DNA of 57,295 nucleotides from positions 1-57,295 of the forward strand of contig JAQWOJ010000106.1 of NCBI GenBank assembly GCA_029245905.1, given 5' to 3'. This DNA comes from Gammaproteobacteria bacterium. Its GTDB lineage: Bacteria; Pseudomonadota; Gammaproteobacteria; Pseudomonadales; Pseudohongiellaceae. Below are positions 37,031 to 46,651 of this stretch, in pieces. How positions within the stretch are numbered: position 1 is the stretch's first letter; each line of letters opens with the position of its first letter. The position numbers and the translations under genes were made by a program. Under the pieces are notes generated by a model, which saw nothing but the letters and a program-made list of their open reading frames with translations, ran no database searches and was not told where the DNA came from.

Positions 37031-38287
37031 ATGGGCTATTTTAACTATCAAGATGGTCAATTATTTGCGGAAGAAGTATCGGTGGCTTCTTTAGCAAAAC
37101 AATTTGGTACACCTTGTTTTATTTATTCGAAAGCGGCTATAGAGGAGCAATATAAGGCTTATGAAAAGGCTTTCAACGGCCATCCCAGTTTGATTTGTTA
37201 TGCAGTCAAGGCCAACTCGAATCTCGCCGTTTTAAATGTTTTATCCAAATTAGGCGCAGGTTTTGACATAGTTTCCGGCGGGGAATTAGATAGAGTGCTA
37301 GCGGCAGGCGGAAATCCTCAGAAAGTTATCTTTTCAGGACTAGGGAAAACAAAAGATGAAATAATTAGTGGGCTAGAAGCTAAAATCCACTGTTTCAATA
37401 TCGAATCCGAGGCAGAACTTCACCGAATTAACGAAGTTGCGAAAACTCAAAATCAGATTGCACCTATATCTATAAGAGTTAACCCTGACGTAGACGCTGA
37501 AACTCATCCATATATATCTACTGGACTAAAAGAAAACAAATTTGGCGTCCCTATCGCTTCTGCGTTAAGTTTATACAAGCAAGCCGCAGATATGACAGGA
37601 GTACACATTATTGGTATTGACGCTCATATAGGTTCGCAACTCACAAGCATCAAGCCTTTTTTAAACTCAATAGATTGTTTATTCGTATTACTTGATCAGC
37701 TAAAAACTGAAGGCATCAGCCTTTCTCACGTAGATATAGGCGGGGGATTAGGAATCAAGTATGACCAAGAGGAACCCCCAGAGCCCTCAGATTTAATAAA
37801 TTCCGTTAGAGAGAAATTCGCTGATCGAAATTTAAAAATAGTAATCGAGCCTGGACGATCAATAGCCGCAAATGCTGGAATTTTTGTTACGCGTATTGAA
37901 TATCTCAAAAGTAATAATACCAAAAGCTTCGCGATAGTTGATGGGGCGATGAATGATCTAATTCGTCCCGCGCTATATAGCGCCTGGCAGGATATAATCC
38001 CAGTGAAGCGATCAACCAATACAGAGCTAAAAAGATACGACATCGTTGGCCCAATATGCGAGTCAGCCGACTTCCTTGGCAAAGACCGTCAGTTGGATGT
38101 TAAATCTGGCGACTTGCTTGCAGTCCGCTCTGCTGGTGCTTATGGGTTTGTTATGAGCTCTAATTATAACTCACGCCCTAGAGCTCCCGAACTAATGGTC
38201 GAGGGGTATAACACTCACCTCGTGAGAGACAGAGAAACTGTTTCAGACCTGTACCGAAACGAACATCTATTGCCTAGCGAAGAATAG
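37031..38287 (+). CDS. lysA: Diaminopimelate decarboxylase LysA
   Basis: A 418-residue PLP enzyme making lysine from meso-diaminopimelate. The PLP lysine is K60 in ICYAVKANSN, HIGSQ is near 202, GGGLGIKYDQE near 239, EPGRSIAANAG near 276, and GPICESADFLGKDR contains the active-site Cys contributed across the dimer. Length is standard (about 415). It sits 32 nt after lptM and 7 nt before dapF; the pair covers the last two lysine steps. Confidence 0.97.
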   Translation: MGYFNYQDGQLFAEEVSVASLAKQFGTPCFIYSKAAIEEQYKAYEKAFNGHPSLICYAVKANSNLAVLNVLSKLGAGFDIVSGGELDRVLAAGGNPQKVIFSGLGKTKDEIISGLEAKIHCFNIESEAELHRINEVAKTQNQIAPISIRVNPDVDAETHPYISTGLKENKFGVPIASALSLYKQAADMTGVHIIGIDAHIGSQLTSIKPFLNSIDCLFVLLDQLKTEGISLSHVDIGGGLGIKYDQEEPPEPSDLINSVREKFADRNLKIVIEPGRSIAANAGIFVTRIEYLKSNNTKSFAIVDGAMNDLIRPALYSAWQDIIPVKRSTNTELKRYDIVGPICESADFLGKDRQLDVKSGDLLAVRSAGAYGFVMSSNYNSRPRAPELMVEGYNTHLVRDRETVSDLYRNEHLLPSEE

Positions 38288-38294
38288 CAGATTC

Positions 38295-39134
38295 ATGAAA
38301 ATTCCATTTACAAAAATGCATGGGCTCGGTAACGATTTCGTCGTTTTAGATCTCACGGAGAGAAAGGTCAAGCTTTCCCCGGAACAAATTTGCGGCCTCG
38401 CCGATCGTAATTTTGGTATAGGATTTGATCAACTCCTTCAGATCGAAACAGCCAGTTCGGCTGAAGTAGATTTCCACTATCGAATTTTTAACACTGACGG
38501 ATCGGAAGTAGAACATTGCGGCAATGGCGCTCGTTGTTTCGCAACTTATATTCGTGAGAAGAACTTATCAGATCGCAATCCAATTAGAGTAAAGACCATG
38601 AACCGCACGCTATCTCTAAAAATTAACAAGAATGGCAATGTTAGCGTTGACATGGGGATTCCTGAATTCAATCCAAGAAATATTCCGTTCAGAGCAGAAA
38701 CAGAGAAAATTCTTTATAGGAGAGAAGTTGAAATCGAGGGAGTCACACGAGAATTAGAGTTTATTCCCTTGTCTATTGGCAATCCTCACGCGGTAATTTT
38801 TGTTGAAGACCTGGCGAATACTGCCGTAAAAGTTATTGGAGAGGCATTAGGAGCCCATTCCGACTTCCCTAACGGTGTAAATGTGGGGTTTGCGGAAATA
38901 CATTCCGGAAATGAAGTGGGTTTGCGAGTATTTGAGCGGGGTGCGGGAGAAACGCTAGCCTGCGGCACCGGAGCATGTGCTGCTGTCATTGCAGGTAGGC
39001 TGCTACATAGATTGGACACTAAGGTCAAAGTCATCCTCACCGGTGGAGAGTTAGAAATAGAGTGGGAGAAGGGAATGTCCGTTCTGATGACGGGCCCGAC
39101 AAAAATAGTTTACGAAGGGACAATCGAGTTATGA
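38295..39134 (+). CDS. dapF: Diaminopimelate epimerase DapF
   Basis: A 279-residue cofactor-free epimerase converting LL- to meso-diaminopimelate for peptidoglycan and lysine. The two catalytic cysteines are C75 (EHCGNGARC) and C223 (LACGTGACA). KMHGLGNDFVV opens the protein. It follows lysA by 7 nt and overlaps the DUF484 gene as ATGA. Confidence 0.97.
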   Translation: MKIPFTKMHGLGNDFVVLDLTERKVKLSPEQICGLADRNFGIGFDQLLQIETASSAEVDFHYRIFNTDGSEVEHCGNGARCFATYIREKNLSDRNPIRVKTMNRTLSLKINKNGNVSVDMGIPEFNPRNIPFRAETEKILYRREVEIEGVTRELEFIPLSIGNPHAVIFVEDLANTAVKVIGEALGAHSDFPNGVNVGFAEIHSGNEVGLRVFERGAGETLACGTGACAAVIAGRLLHRLDTKVKVILTGGELEIEWEKGMSVLMTGPTKIVYEGTIEL

Positions 39135-39856
39135 ATAAGAATTCTTCGGCCGCAGAATCTATAAAGTGTTCTGCTGAAAGTGAATTGACGAGCGAGCAAG
39201 TTGCTCAATATCTTCGCTCTAACAAGGATTTCTTCCACAAGCAAGAAGAACTCCTTTCAGACTTATCTTTCCCCCATGAGAGCGGGCAAGCGATCTCTTT
39301 ATTAGAGAAACAAGTATCTGTGTTAAGGCATCGGGGGCAAGATGCAAGAGAGAAACTAAACGACTTACTTCAAAACGCAGGAAAAAATGATCAATTATTT
39401 GATACTACGAAAAGCCTGGTATTGGCGTTATTGAAAGCTCAAAATATTCCTGAAATCGTCGCCGTTACACAAGATCAATTCTCTAGTCATGAAAATATCG
39501 ACACTTGCGAAGTAATTTTACTGAAGCAAGCAAATCTAAGCGCTCCATCTTCTGTCAGAACTGAGTCATTAGCCAAGCTTAAAAGCGATTTTAGCGACGT
39601 ATTTCGGTTAAGACGCACTCATTGCGGGCCGCTGAGCCCAGAACAAATATCCTATCTATTCGCAATTTCTCGGGAACAAATCCACTCTACCGCCATTTGT
39701 CCAGTCGTTAATAACGGCGAGATACTTGGTCTTATCGCATTCGGCAACCAAACCAGAAATTATTTCAATATACATTTGGACACTCTTTTCCTAGATTTCA
39801 TAGGAAATGTTGTCGGTGCTGTAATGACCTCTCTGCTGTCTGCAACGCGTTCCTAA
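39131..39856 (+). CDS. DUF484 family protein
   Basis: About 241 residues from ATG 39131, overlapping the dapF stop. The N-terminus has QVAQYLRSNKDFFHKQEELLSDLSFPHESGQAISL-type helices (about 23-60), and the C-terminal half is GAF-like (STAICPVVNNGEILGLIAFGN). DUF484 genes stand between dapF and xerC in many gammaproteobacteria, and the role is unknown. Here no xerC follows: the next gene is a glycosyltransferase. The longer in-frame start at 39062 lies inside dapF and is rejected. Confidence 0.88.
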   Translation: MNKNSSAAESIKCSAESELTSEQVAQYLRSNKDFFHKQEELLSDLSFPHESGQAISLLEKQVSVLRHRGQDAREKLNDLLQNAGKNDQLFDTTKSLVLALLKAQNIPEIVAVTQDQFSSHENIDTCEVILLKQANLSAPSSVRTESLAKLKSDFSDVFRLRRTHCGPLSPEQISYLFAISREQIHSTAICPVVNNGEILGLIAFGNQTRNYFNIHLDTLFLDFIGNVVGAVMTSLLSATRS

Positions 39857-39901
39857 ATTTCACTCTTAACGAAAGCGCTATAAAGCAGTATGCTCTAGGT
39901 C

Positions 39902-42900
39902 ATGTCGATTGAACAATTTGCTAGTCCTATGAATCTAGTTTCCATTATTTGCCGAACGATAGGCCGCCCCGAACTAAAGCAAGCACTGGAATCAGCGCTG
40001 AATCAATCTTATCCGGCTATAGAAATTATAGTGGTTAATGCTTCCAAAGCAGACCTTAGTAGAGCTAATGTCGGCCAAGCAAGCATAATAGTGCTTAGCC
40101 CTGGAAACTTGTTATCAAGGGCTGAAGCCGCCAACAGTGGCCTTGACGCCGCTAACGGCGATTACATAATGTTCCTTGATGATGACGATTGGATTTCTAG
40201 TGATCATGTCCAAAATCTAGTGACCGCTCTTAAAACAAATGTGGACGTAAAAGCAGCCTACGCTAGCACCCAAAAAATGACTCACGAAGGATTGCCGTTA
40301 CCCCATGTTTTTGACACAGAATTTGATCCTTACCTTTTAATGCGGGACAACTATATCCCTATTCATGCTGTATTATTTGAAAAAAACTTAGTTAAGCAAG
40401 GTTGTCGATTCGATAACACATTCGAAATCTATGAAGATTGGGACTTCTGGCTTCAGCTTTCTCGACACACGGATTTTAAACATATACACAATATCACTGC
40501 ATTTTATAGGGTCGGGGGTGACTCTGGTACAGACATTAAAGATGACGCCATCCGTTTTAATCCTAATAGTAAGTTCGGTAAAGCACGAGCCCATATTTAT
40601 GACAAATGGCGCAAAAAATGGAATGGTAACCAGATTAATTTGCTTCTTGGCAACATCTTAAAGCATCACCTTTCTAAAGATTTACAACAACTTAAAACCC
40701 GTTTCAAAAAGGAGCTTATAAAAACAGCAAAACTGAGTGACGAAATCACAGCGATTAATGAAAAAACTACAGAACTTGAAACAAGAAATTTAAAGTTAAA
40801 AAGAAGGTTAGATAGTGCGTCTAAGATAATTGACGAAAAAGATAAATACACCAAAGCAATTGAAAGTAATTTAACGCAGAAAATTGACGTTGAAAAACAT
40901 CTACAACTGCATGTGAACCAACTTGAGCACGCATATGAAGCAGTTATTAGATCAAGAACTTGGCGTTTGCTTGGCCCTTTAAGACGAACTGGAAGATTCT
41001 TAAAAGCGTTCGTTAAGAAATTAATTCCTACTATCGAGACAAAACTCTTGATCAAGGAACAAAATTTCAGCATGGACAGCCAGCAAAAACCCCAACTAAT
41101 AATGGACAATAAAGTTAGCGCCAACCCACGCAAAGCCATAGATCCCAAGATAATTTACAGCAATAAAGCGAAGGAAGAACTATCGTTATTCTTAAGCTCT
41201 GATCGTAATCTTGTCTTTACTCAATCAAAATTTCCAAAAGTCTCTATAGTCATAGTCTTTTATAACCAACCGCACTTAGGACTTCTGTGCCTGCAGTCGA
41301 TATTAACGAAAGCGGAGGTCTCGCACGAGCTAATAATTATTGATAACGCGTCTGACAAGGAGACTGACGCGCTTCTTGACCGCATTAGAAATGCAAAAAT
41401 CATCCGGAACCAAATGAATCTCGGATTCATAAAAGCCGTTAATCAAGGCGCTGAAGCAGCTCGGGGGAAGTTTATTTTATTATTGAATAATGATGCGCTA
41501 ATCGAAAAAGACACATTATCTAACGCCCTAAAGAGCATGAGCGAAAAGGACGACATTGGGGCGGTCGGGGGCAAAATTAAACTTATTGACGGGACACTCC
41601 AAGAAGCCGGCAGCATTATCTGGAGAGATGGATCGACCCAAGGCTATGGACGCGGGCAGGACCCTTGTGCGCCAGCGTTTATGTTTAAAAGAGAAGTTGA
41701 TTATTGCTCCGGAGCTTTTTTATTATTTCGCAAAACTCAATTTATCGATCTTTCGGGCTTTGATCTGGATTATTCCCCAGCGTACTACGAAGAAACCGAT
41801 TTCTGCATTCGACTACAAAAAAAAGGGCTAAAAATCATATATGATCCAAGTGTGCGGATAACACATTATGAGTTCGGGAGCTCTGAGGGGTATAAAGAAG
41901 CCTCAGTATTACAGGAGAAAAATCGAGAAATATTACGTGAAAAACATAAAGACTGGCTATCCGAGAAGTACCAAGCGGATCCGCAAAATCTATTATCTGC
42001 CAGAACATCAAATAATTTTACCAACGTTCTTTTCATAGATGACCGCGTGCCTCACATCAGCCTTGGCTCTGGTTATCCTCGTTCAGCACACCTCTTGAAT
42101 ACACTCTCAAAATTTAAGCTGAATGTAACTTTTTATCCATTACAATTTCCTATCGACGATTGGCATGCCGCTTATAGAACCCTGAATAATAACATCGAAA
42201 TTATCCTCAATGAAGGCAGGGCGGGGCTGGAGGATTTTCTAAAGGATCGAAAAGGTTACTTTAGCCACATCATAATTAGTCGTGCCCATAATATGGCATT
42301 CTTTAAAAGTGTTATAGAAAAAAGCGACCGACTAATAACAAGAGAAAATATAATTTATGACGCGGAAGCGTTGACTGCCAACCGTGAAATCATGAGGATG
42401 AAGTTGCAGAACCAATCTTTAACAGAATCGGAAGAAAAAGAGTTGGTCGAAGAAGAAATTAACCATGCTCGAATAGCAAACTCTGTAATAGCAGTTTCAA
42501 AGCAAGAAGCCGGAATTTACCAAGCAAACGGCATTGAAAATGTTCACGTTCTTGGTCATGCTGTTGAACCCAACCCAGGAGAGAACACATTTAGGGAACG
42601 TGAAGGATTATTATTTGTTGGAGCGCTTCGAGACGAAGGCTCGCCTAACGTGGACTCTCTTTTATGGTTTGTCGTTAATGTATTACCGCTAATTGAAATT
42701 CAGATTCCGTCGATTAATCTTTACGTTGTTGGCGAACTTGGTGCCGCATCTCTTTTTACTATTAATAAAAGAAATGTCGTCTTCAAAGGAAGGCTTGAAT
42801 CAATAAATGAAATATATAATAACTGCCGAGTATTTATCGCGCCGACCCGCTTTGCGGCCGGCATACCCCACAAAATTCACGAAGCGGCGTCCGCTGGAAT

Positions 42901-43120
42901 TCCCAGCGTGACGACTGAACTGCTATCGAAACAACTCCGATGGAAAAACGGAGAAGAGATCCTAGTAGGAACTAATGCAGCAGAATTTGCGCAGCAATGC
43001 GTTCGATTGTACAAAGAATCTAGGACATGGGCGAAAATCAGGGAAGGCGGACTAGAGGCAGTTTATAAAGACTGCTCTGATTTCACGTTTAAGAAAACGT
43101 TAAAATTGCTAGTTAGCTAA
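39902..43120 (+). CDS. Three-domain glycosyltransferase (GT2-GT2-GT4)
   Basis: A 1072-residue soluble protein with three catalytic modules. Residues about 10-250 are a GT2 (A-fold) domain with DDDD at 93-96. About 258-353 is a coiled coil ending in a SRTWRLLGPLRR motif seen in multi-domain surface-polysaccharide transferases. About 440-680 is a second GT2 domain (VSIVIVFYN, LLLNNDALI near 527, YEETDFCIRL). About 705-1072 is a GT4-type domain (FVGALRDEGSPNVD, APTRFAAGIPHKIHEAASAGIP with the GT4 sugar-nucleotide acidic/His region). It probably builds several linkages of a surface glycan. Its stop overlaps the convergent GT2 gene stop by 4 nt. Sugars are unknown. Confidence 0.85.
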   Translation: MSIEQFASPMNLVSIICRTIGRPELKQALESALNQSYPAIEIIVVNASKADLSRANVGQASIIVLSPGNLLSRAEAANSGLDAANGDYIMFLDDDDWISSDHVQNLVTALKTNVDVKAAYASTQKMTHEGLPLPHVFDTEFDPYLLMRDNYIPIHAVLFEKNLVKQGCRFDNTFEIYEDWDFWLQLSRHTDFKHIHNITAFYRVGGDSGTDIKDDAIRFNPNSKFGKARAHIYDKWRKKWNGNQINLLLGNILKHHLSKDLQQLKTRFKKELIKTAKLSDEITAINEKTTELETRNLKLKRRLDSASKIIDEKDKYTKAIESNLTQKIDVEKHLQLHVNQLEHAYEAVIRSRTWRLLGPLRRTGRFLKAFVKKLIPTIETKLLIKEQNFSMDSQQKPQLIMDNKVSANPRKAIDPKIIYSNKAKEELSLFLSSDRNLVFTQSKFPKVSIVIVFYNQPHLGLLCLQSILTKAEVSHELIIIDNASDKETDALLDRIRNAKIIRNQMNLGFIKAVNQGAEAARGKFILLLNNDALIEKDTLSNALKSMSEKDDIGAVGGKIKLIDGTLQEAGSIIWRDGSTQGYGRGQDPCAPAFMFKREVDYCSGAFLLFRKTQFIDLSGFDLDYSPAYYEETDFCIRLQKKGLKIIYDPSVRITHYEFGSSEGYKEASVLQEKNREILREKHKDWLSEKYQADPQNLLSARTSNNFTNVLFIDDRVPHISLGSGYPRSAHLLNTLSKFKLNVTFYPLQFPIDDWHAAYRTLNNNIEIILNEGRAGLEDFLKDRKGYFSHIIISRAHNMAFFKSVIEKSDRLITRENIIYDAEALTANREIMRMKLQNQSLTESEEKELVEEEINHARIANSVIAVSKQEAGIYQANGIENVHVLGHAVEPNPGENTFREREGLLFVGALRDEGSPNVDSLLWFVVNVLPLIEIQIPSINLYVVGELGAASLFTINKRNVVFKGRLESINEIYNNCRVFIAPTRFAAGIPHKIHEAASAGIPSVTTELLSKQLRWKNGEEILVGTNAAEFAQQCVRLYKESRTWAKIREGGLEAVYKDCSDFTFKKTLKLLVS

Positions 43121-44049
43121 AGTGCACGGGCAATACGGTAGATCAACCTCTGTAAAGGACCGATATTGACAGACATAAAGGTGGATACCAAAAGACTGAA
43201 ATTTTTTCTTAAGTTCAGCTCCGGTCCGTGAACTTTTCTAAATTCTCGAGCTTGTGCCGCGACCTCAAAAAGGTGTTGATTAGGCTCCGTCTTTAGGAGA
43301 CGTTGCCAGAGAGACCGTGAGCTTATAGAACCTTTAGTAAATTTTCTTGCGCCAATAGTGTTGCGTCCATGCTGCCGGTAATAGACCAAAGGTGTTTTCA
43401 GAAATATAACTTCACCCGCAGCGGATGCTACTAGAGCTAACCACCAATCGTGCATTATTGCTTTTTCAGGGATTGGTATTGCATTCTTTGCTAATTTTTC
43501 ATTAATGAGCGCTGTACACCCGGTTACCAAATTACTTATTACCATATTGGTAAATTCATTACGATTGATCTCTAGGCCTTGGTATTTGATAAATGATTCT
43601 GCGATTAATTGATTTGTTGCAGATACAACATGTAAGTCAGAATGGATAAGAATAGGTCGCGTCGGAATTCGTCTTTCAGCAATCAACATTTGTTGCACTT
43701 GTATTTCAACTTTTTCTGGAAACCAAATATCATCTTGGTCACACAGCATCATATAGGCGCTGGCAAGGCCTAATAGCTCTTTTTCTCGCAACACATATTC
43801 AATCAAAGAAGAAAAACTCCTTGAAGGACCAAGATTGTACTTATCTCCATAAATTCGATGAATCCTTTCCTTATAACGCATCGAGTAGTCGTCAAGGATA
43901 AGACTCGTATCATCATCAGAATTGTCATCTCTCAGAACGATAACTAAATTCGAGTAAGTTTGCTCTAACAATGAGTCTAGCTGTTCTGGCAGAAACTTTT
44001 CCCCATTATAAGTCGATAGAAGAATTGCGATTTTAGGATAATTAGTCAT
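43117..44049 (-). CDS. GT2 glycosyltransferase
   Basis: A 310-residue inverting glycosyltransferase. IAILLSTYNGEKFLPEQLDSLLEQT opens the A-fold, DDNSDDD is at 41-47 and the metal-binding DQDD is at 104-107 (CDQDDIWFP). The region AIMHDWWLALVAS near 198 is a typical acceptor-side motif. The family includes rhamnosyl and other O-antigen transferases. It follows the next GT2 gene by 0 nt (stop and start abut at 44049/44050) and converges with the three-domain enzyme. Confidence 0.82.
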   Translation of the reverse strand: MTNYPKIAILLSTYNGEKFLPEQLDSLLEQTYSNLVIVLRDDNSDDDTSLILDDYSMRYKERIHRIYGDKYNLGPSRSFSSLIEYVLREKELLGLASAYMMLCDQDDIWFPEKVEIQVQQMLIAERRIPTRPILIHSDLHVVSATNQLIAESFIKYQGLEINRNEFTNMVISNLVTGCTALINEKLAKNAIPIPEKAIMHDWWLALVASAAGEVIFLKTPLVYYRQHGRNTIGARKFTKGSISSRSLWQRLLKTEPNQHLFEVAAQAREFRKVHGPELNLRKNFSLLVSTFMSVNIGPLQRLIYRIARAL

Positions 44050-44958
44050 CTAATTTAAAGTGCTCGCGTCTCTGATTCCCGAACTTATATAACGCAAGTA
44101 TATTTTTCTTTCTCTTGACGCAATAAGCAGCCACAAGGACTTGAGGGTAAATCTTACCAAATCACGGATTTTCCAGCCAATCGGAGAATAATCTGCCCTA
44201 TAAAGGTGAACCCTGTTTCTAGACGAATAATATGTGCGCGCAGGGTTATGCTGGGCCATAATTCCGCGACGGACTAAAAGGCTTTTACTCCTTTCGCCTA
44301 TTGCGTGGTATAAAACCGCCTGGTCGGTTCCAATCAAATCATAGCCTTTTGACTTTGCTCTAAAACACCATTCTAAATCAACATTATCAATAAAGTAGCT
44401 TTCCTTCATGAATCCAACTTCTTTGATGCAGTCAAGATTTAACATCGTCCCGGAAGTAATCAGAAAATCTGCAATATAAAGGGTTGAGCTTTCTAAAAAA
44501 GTACGGTCAGCCCGAAAGAATAGGCTATTGAATACTTTAAAGCGTGTTTGGTGCATCGTTTGCGGATTAATAATTCTTGGACCAACTGCTGCTAATCCTT
44601 TATTGGTTTTCTGATACGCATCAAGGTACGCATTAGTCATCCTGCTAACAAACAAATCGCATAGGCTACTATCCTGATCAAATAAGAACGCAAATTTAGC
44701 ACCATTAGTTAGAGCCCAATCTATTCCAATATTTAAAGCCTTTGCTAAACCCTCATTTTCTTCCAGACAGATAACATCCTTGCAACTCTTATAAACAGAG
44801 ATCGACTTTATAAGCTTTTTTATATTAGGCGATCCATTGTCAATTACAACGAATTCAGTTTCTTTATTTAATTGCGCAAGCAGCTTTAATAAGGCGGTGA
44901 TATCTGGTTTGAAAGTTACCACAATAGCGCAGCTGTGTTTTTGTAGGTCCATGCTCAT
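44050..44958 (-). CDS. GT2 glycosyltransferase, rhamnosyltransferase-like
   Basis: A 302-residue GT2 enzyme. AIVVTFKPD is at about 11-19, VVIDNGSPN at 37-45, and the DQD metal motif at 94-96 (FLFDQDSS). NVDLEWCFRAKSKGY near 198 and the tail FTLKSLWLL are those of WbbL/RfbN-like rhamnosyltransferases. ATG 44958 or the second Met (44952) are both possible. First transferase gene of the minus-strand pair, 30 nt after the unknown membrane protein gene. Confidence 0.82.
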   Translation of the reverse strand: MSMDLQKHSCAIVVTFKPDITALLKLLAQLNKETEFVVIDNGSPNIKKLIKSISVYKSCKDVICLEENEGLAKALNIGIDWALTNGAKFAFLFDQDSSLCDLFVSRMTNAYLDAYQKTNKGLAAVGPRIINPQTMHQTRFKVFNSLFFRADRTFLESSTLYIADFLITSGTMLNLDCIKEVGFMKESYFIDNVDLEWCFRAKSKGYDLIGTDQAVLYHAIGERSKSLLVRRGIMAQHNPARTYYSSRNRVHLYRADYSPIGWKIRDLVRFTLKSLWLLIASRERKIYLRYISSGIRDASTLN

Positions 44959-44988
44959 AATATAAGAGTAAAAATTTATCCGATCTAT

Positions 44989-45519
44989 TCAGTTTGATTC
45001 GAGCTTATTATCATAATCGGGAATATCCGCAGAAACAGTAATTTCGTCGAGGTTATGGGTTGCTAAATAAATAAAATATAAAATGGACGCACATCCCATC
45101 GTTAAGCCAACCACTACCCCAGTATCTAGAATGCCTCGCCATGGCTGAGGCAAAAGCCTGACTAAAAATACAAATCCAATAATCATTATCGCTAATCCAA
45201 ATGAGATTAACTGCCTTCTCCTAGTGGAATGAATGTAGCCCATACAAAATAAAGGAGCTAATACTATATGTATAAACTTAGGGTTTTGAGTTAAATACTG
45301 CGCCCGCGTCACTACTCGAGGAGCGAAGCTCAAATGAAACCCTTTGTAACCTTCAGCATAAGCCATGTAAATAATACTAAATATTAATGACACCCAATGC
45401 AGAAATTCTAATGGGATGTCAAATAAGGCGAGTGCCATAGGCGACAACCGGTATATGGCGAACAGTAAAATTAGCAAAACTCCACTGATTCCCCAGAAAT
45501 ATCCGAACTTTTGCACCAT
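44989..45519 (-). CDS. Conserved membrane protein of unknown function
   Basis: I do not recognise the family. From ATG 45519 it has 176 residues with about five hydrophobic stretches: near 7-25, 35-52, 80-100, 109-126 and 138-158. A hydrophilic C-terminal tail of about 18 residues follows, rich in acidic residues. Between helices 2 and 3 the segment HLSFAPRVVTRAQYLTQN is amphipathic and may be conserved. The 45543 start adds 8 residues and is less likely. It is divergent from gshB with a 181-nt gap and upstream of the two GT2 genes, so a cell-envelope role is possible but unproven. Confidence 0.55.
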   Translation of the reverse strand: MVQKFGYFWGISGVLLILLFAIYRLSPMALALFDIPLEFLHWVSLIFSIIYMAYAEGYKGFHLSFAPRVVTRAQYLTQNPKFIHIVLAPLFCMGYIHSTRRRQLISFGLAIMIIGFVFLVRLLPQPWRGILDTGVVVGLTMGCASILYFIYLATHNLDEITVSADIPDYDNKLESN

Positions 45520-45540
45520 AGTGCCCTCGCTATTAAATAG

Positions 45541-45560
45541 CACATTATAAGCGGAATGTG
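45541..45560. promoter_or_regulatory. Imperfect operator-like inverted repeat upstream of gshB
   Basis: CACATT (45541-45546) and AATGTG (45555-45560) form a 6-bp inverted repeat separated by 8 nt, in the gap between the divergent membrane-protein gene and gshB. It could be an operator but is short enough to be chance. Confidence 0.2.
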
Positions 45561-45700
45561 CGAAAGCAAAAAACTTGTTTAAGAACCGAAGCTTACAACC
45601 ATTAACATCGATAATAATACTAAAGTGAGATATTATCCGGCCAGAAGCTCTCGTGGCTTATTCTCAAGTAAAGATTATAGACTTAATTTAGGTGTGACAA

Positions 45701-46651
45701 ATGACCGTAAAACTTGGAGTGGTGATGGACCCAATCGAAAATATCACCGTCAAAAAAGACACCACATTAGCGATATTGTTAGAGGCGCAGGACCGTGGAT
45801 GGGATATTTTCTACATGCTACAAACGGATTTATACTCAGATCAAGGTTGTCCAAAAGCCAAAATGCGATCCTTATCAGTCAAGGATGATGCTGCTGATTG
45901 GTTCGAATTTGGTGCAGTTGCCGATCAAACCTTATCGGAGCTAGACGTAATTTTAATGAGAAAAGACCCTCCGTTCGATCTTGACTACATTTACTCAACA
46001 TACCTGTTAGAAGAAGCAAAAACCGGAGGCGCACTCATCTTAAACGACCCGCAAAGTCTTCGCGACTGCAATGAAAAGCTATTTGCCACCCAATTTTCGC
46101 AGTGCTGTCCCCCGGTCTTGGTAGCAAGTTCTCCCGAAAAATTGAGAGCATTTCACAAAATCCATGAAGACGTAATATACAAGCCCCTCGATGGCATGGG
46201 GGGCACTTCCATTTTTAGAGCTAAAATTGATGACCCAAACCTGAGCGTTATTATCGAAACCCTTACAGATAACGGCCAGCGCAAGATAATGGCACAGAAA
46301 TATATTCCAGCCATTAAAAATGGAGATAAACGCATAATACTTATAAACGGCGTTCCAGTAGAGTATGCCCTGGCACGCGTCCCTTCCATAGGCGAGACAA
46401 GGGGCAATCTTGCCGCAGGAGGCAACGGAGTAGTTCAAAAACTGAGCGATAGAGACCATTGGATTTGCCAGCAAGTCGGTCCAATCCTTAGGAAAAAAGG
46501 ATTAATATTTGTCGGACTTGATGTGATTGGCGACTATCTAACAGAAATTAATGTAACCAGCCCAACTTGCGTTAGAGAAATAGAAAGAGAGAAAAATATA
46601 GGTATTCCAGGAAAGTTGTTAGATTACGTAGAAAACGAACTAAGCGCATAG
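45701..46651 (+). CDS. gshB: Glutathione synthetase GshB
   Basis: A 316-residue ATP-grasp enzyme adding glycine to gamma-glutamylcysteine. VVMDPIENITVKKDTTLAILLEAQ opens the protein, MRKDPPFDLDYIYSTYLLE is near 86, YKPLDGMGGTSIFR near 160 is the ATP-binding loop, and LTEINVTSPTC near 284 holds the metal-binding Asn. Length equals E. coli GshB (315). Second enzyme of glutathione synthesis, complementing gshA at 13402. Confidence 0.97.
   Translation: MTVKLGVVMDPIENITVKKDTTLAILLEAQDRGWDIFYMLQTDLYSDQGCPKAKMRSLSVKDDAADWFEFGAVADQTLSELDVILMRKDPPFDLDYIYSTYLLEEAKTGGALILNDPQSLRDCNEKLFATQFSQCCPPVLVASSPEKLRAFHKIHEDVIYKPLDGMGGTSIFRAKIDDPNLSVIIETLTDNGQRKIMAQKYIPAIKNGDKRIILINGVPVEYALARVPSIGETRGNLAAGGNGVVQKLSDRDHWICQQVGPILRKKGLIFVGLDVIGDYLTEINVTSPTCVREIEREKNIGIPGKLLDYVENELSA

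Noticed and set aside
40666-41148. A 160-residue minus-strand frame in the coiled-coil part of the glycosyltransferase
   Set aside because: Its Ser/Leu/Phe-rich sequence is the antisense image of a Lys/Glu/Asn-rich coiled coil.
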